Assembly (NCBI GenBank): GCA_900758165.1
Contig: CAAEQN010000101.1
Span: 1 to 33,214, forward strand
From: Clostridia bacterium
Lineage (GTDB): Bacteria; Bacillota; Clostridia; TANB77; CAG-508
Direction: 5' to 3'
DNA: 33,214 nt
Shown in pieces: positions 32,170 to 33,214 of this stretch. The notes under the pieces were generated by a model. It made no database searches and was not told the origin of the DNA. It was given only the letters and a program-made list of their open reading frames with translations. Numbering within the stretch: position 1 is the stretch's first letter; the number at the start of each line of letters is the position of its first letter. Made by a program: the position numbers and the translations under genes.

Positions 32170-33213
32170 TTAATAAAGTGCGACACGTGCACCTTTCCAG
32201 CCGAAACTGGCATCAATCTGGTCATAGCTGCCACGGTCAGAAACTGAATTGCTGCCATCACAGTAGTAATATGATCCCCTAGTAGTACCAGGGAGGTCAG
32301 GATCATGAGTTTCTTCTAAGGTCCACTCCGATACATTTCCAGCAAGGTCACATATATTTAACATACTGTTTCTTGCTTCTGCTCCTGTTGTTAATAAGAC
32401 CTCTTTGTTTGATGCTTTTTGATATTTTTTATCTGCTTCTTCTGATACTTTTTTCCAAATTGCTCCATAATCTTCTGAATACATTGCGTCTGTATTCGTT
32501 ACATCAAAGTTTGCATTCTTATAGTTTCCCCAATCTGTACTATTACTCTTTACTGCATTTTGTATTGATGTGGCTGTTGTTCCTGGGTTTGTTCCTTTTG
32601 TTTCTAAATGCTTACATACTAAGTCCCATTGTAACCCAAACATTAGACTACTTGTATATCCGCTTGGTGCAAATGTTTCTGCTAAACTTTCTGCTTGGCT
32701 ATAGTTTATCCATGTATATGGTATTTTATTTTTCTTTATCACTGGTGTTTGTCCTTCTGTTGAATGTTCTGTTGAATAATCCGAACCAAAACTTCTTACT
32801 GTGTTTTCGTCTATTCCTATTTCATATCTTCCTATCCAAAAACCTCCATTTTGGTATACACTTTTTAGCATTTTATTATATTTGTCTGTACAAACATCAT
32901 CACAGTCCGATACTCTGTAATCTGCAACATAATTTACTAAGTCTGTATTTATTTTAGTAAGTTCTTCTGCAGAGAATTCTGTTATGTTTAATCCTGCTGT
33001 TTTATATACTACTTCTGCATTTCTTGGAACTTCTACCCATACATATTCGTTTCCTTTTTTATCTGCTATAACTAGTCCATTATCTAAACTTGTTCCTGGT
33101 GCTTTTGTATAATCTCCATTTGGCAAATATGGCTTTGTTTCTTTTGTTCCTTTTAAGTTTCCTGTTACTGTTTCATCTATTAAGTCTCCTGCTTCATCTG
33201 TCATTGCTAGCTC
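32170..33213 (-). CDS. FGE/C-type-lectin-fold protein, N-terminus outside window; candidate DGR target
   Basis: The frame stays open to the right edge (a Met at 33204 is internal-looking), so the true start is outside. About 347 residues are visible. The region GNEYVWVEVPR, GGFWIGRYEIG, SQAESLAETFAPSGYTSSL, LAGNVSEWTLEET and the terminal GWKGARVALY fit the formylglycine-generating-enzyme/SUMF1 domain, a C-type-lectin-like fold. In related gut clostridial proteins this fold ends a secreted or pilin-like protein rather than a sulfatase activator; that is inference. The last 55 or so codons and the flank just past the stop are about 48% GC by hand count, against about 27% in nearby code. In the last 36 codons, 12 end in C. 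This is what a diversity-generating-retroelement variable region looks like. Confidence 0.8.
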   Translation of the reverse strand, partial: ELAMTDEAGDLIDETVTGNLKGTKETKPYLPNGDYTKAPGTSLDNGLVIADKKGNEYVWVEVPRNAEVVYKTAGLNITEFSAEELTKINTDLVNYVADYRVSDCDDVCTDKYNKMLKSVYQNGGFWIGRYEIGIDENTVRSFGSDYSTEHSTEGQTPVIKKNKIPYTWINYSQAESLAETFAPSGYTSSLMFGLQWDLVCKHLETKGTNPGTTATSIQNAVKSNSTDWGNYKNANFDVTNTDAMYSEDYGAIWKKVSEEADKKYQKASNKEVLLTTGAEARNSMLNICDLAGNVSEWTLEETHDPDLPGTTRGSYYYCDGSNSVSDRGSYDQIDASFGWKGARVALY

Positions 33214-33214
33214 A

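Noticed and set aside
32373..32957. 194-codon plus-strand reading frame
   Set aside because: It lies opposite the FGE-fold gene, is Leu-rich and low in complexity, and has no ribosome site.

Overview
The window looks like a chromosome segment from a very AT-rich, spore-forming member of the Clostridia. The evidence is low-GC codon usage, AGGAGG-type ribosome sites, an SspH-type spore protein, SpoIVB, DisA, RadA and a T-box in front of pheST. A gut-dwelling clostridial lineage is my inference; no species can be named from this sequence alone. Most genes lie on the minus strand and are core functions.

Region 1 (1-2911) is the accessory part. The 3' end of a nucleoside-deoxyribosyltransferase-like gene is followed by a roughly 200-bp repeat. 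Next comes a two-gene operon (zinc-ribbon/DUF4145-like protein plus HD-domain phosphohydrolase), then a second copy of the repeat that runs into the 3' end of a tRNA-Gly gene. A tRNA-Thr gene follows. This looks like cassette-style insertion beside a tRNA. The repeat contains a small hairpin with a compensatory base-pair change, a Rho-independent terminator, and a copy of the tRNA operon terminator.

Region 2 (2912-9577) holds a Cys/Gly-rich small protein, a U32-family protein resembling RlhA, a metallo-beta-lactamase-fold hydrolase, an RNHCP zinc protein, a uridine-kinase-like nucleoside kinase with a ThrRS-like N-terminal domain, SspH and a small unknown protein.

Region 3 (9578-17782) holds a Zn/Cd-type P1B ATPase and an MgtA-type P3B ATPase in tandem, an unrecognised 298-codon reading frame, a membrane-anchored GH18 protein with an SH3-like domain, and an orphan YezG-like immunity-family protein.

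Region 4 (17811-22674) is a glycolytic cluster in the order gap-pgk-tpiA-gpmI, covering triose-phosphate to 2-phosphoglycerate.

Region 5 (22907-31988) has a 75-residue protein with a thrice-repeated FLFQE-like motif, a spoIVB interrupted by a one-base frameshift, a membrane-anchored cyclophilin, disA, a perfect 33-bp inverted repeat built from REP-like units, radA, pheT, and pheS behind a Phe-specific T-box leader.

Region 6 (31989-33214) holds the 3' part of a formylglycine-generating-enzyme-fold (C-type-lectin-like) protein. Its last roughly 55 codons and the sequence just past the stop are about 48% GC by hand count, in a genome otherwise near 27%. The terminal codons look like a diversity-generating-retroelement variable region. 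No reverse transcriptase or template repeat lies in this window.
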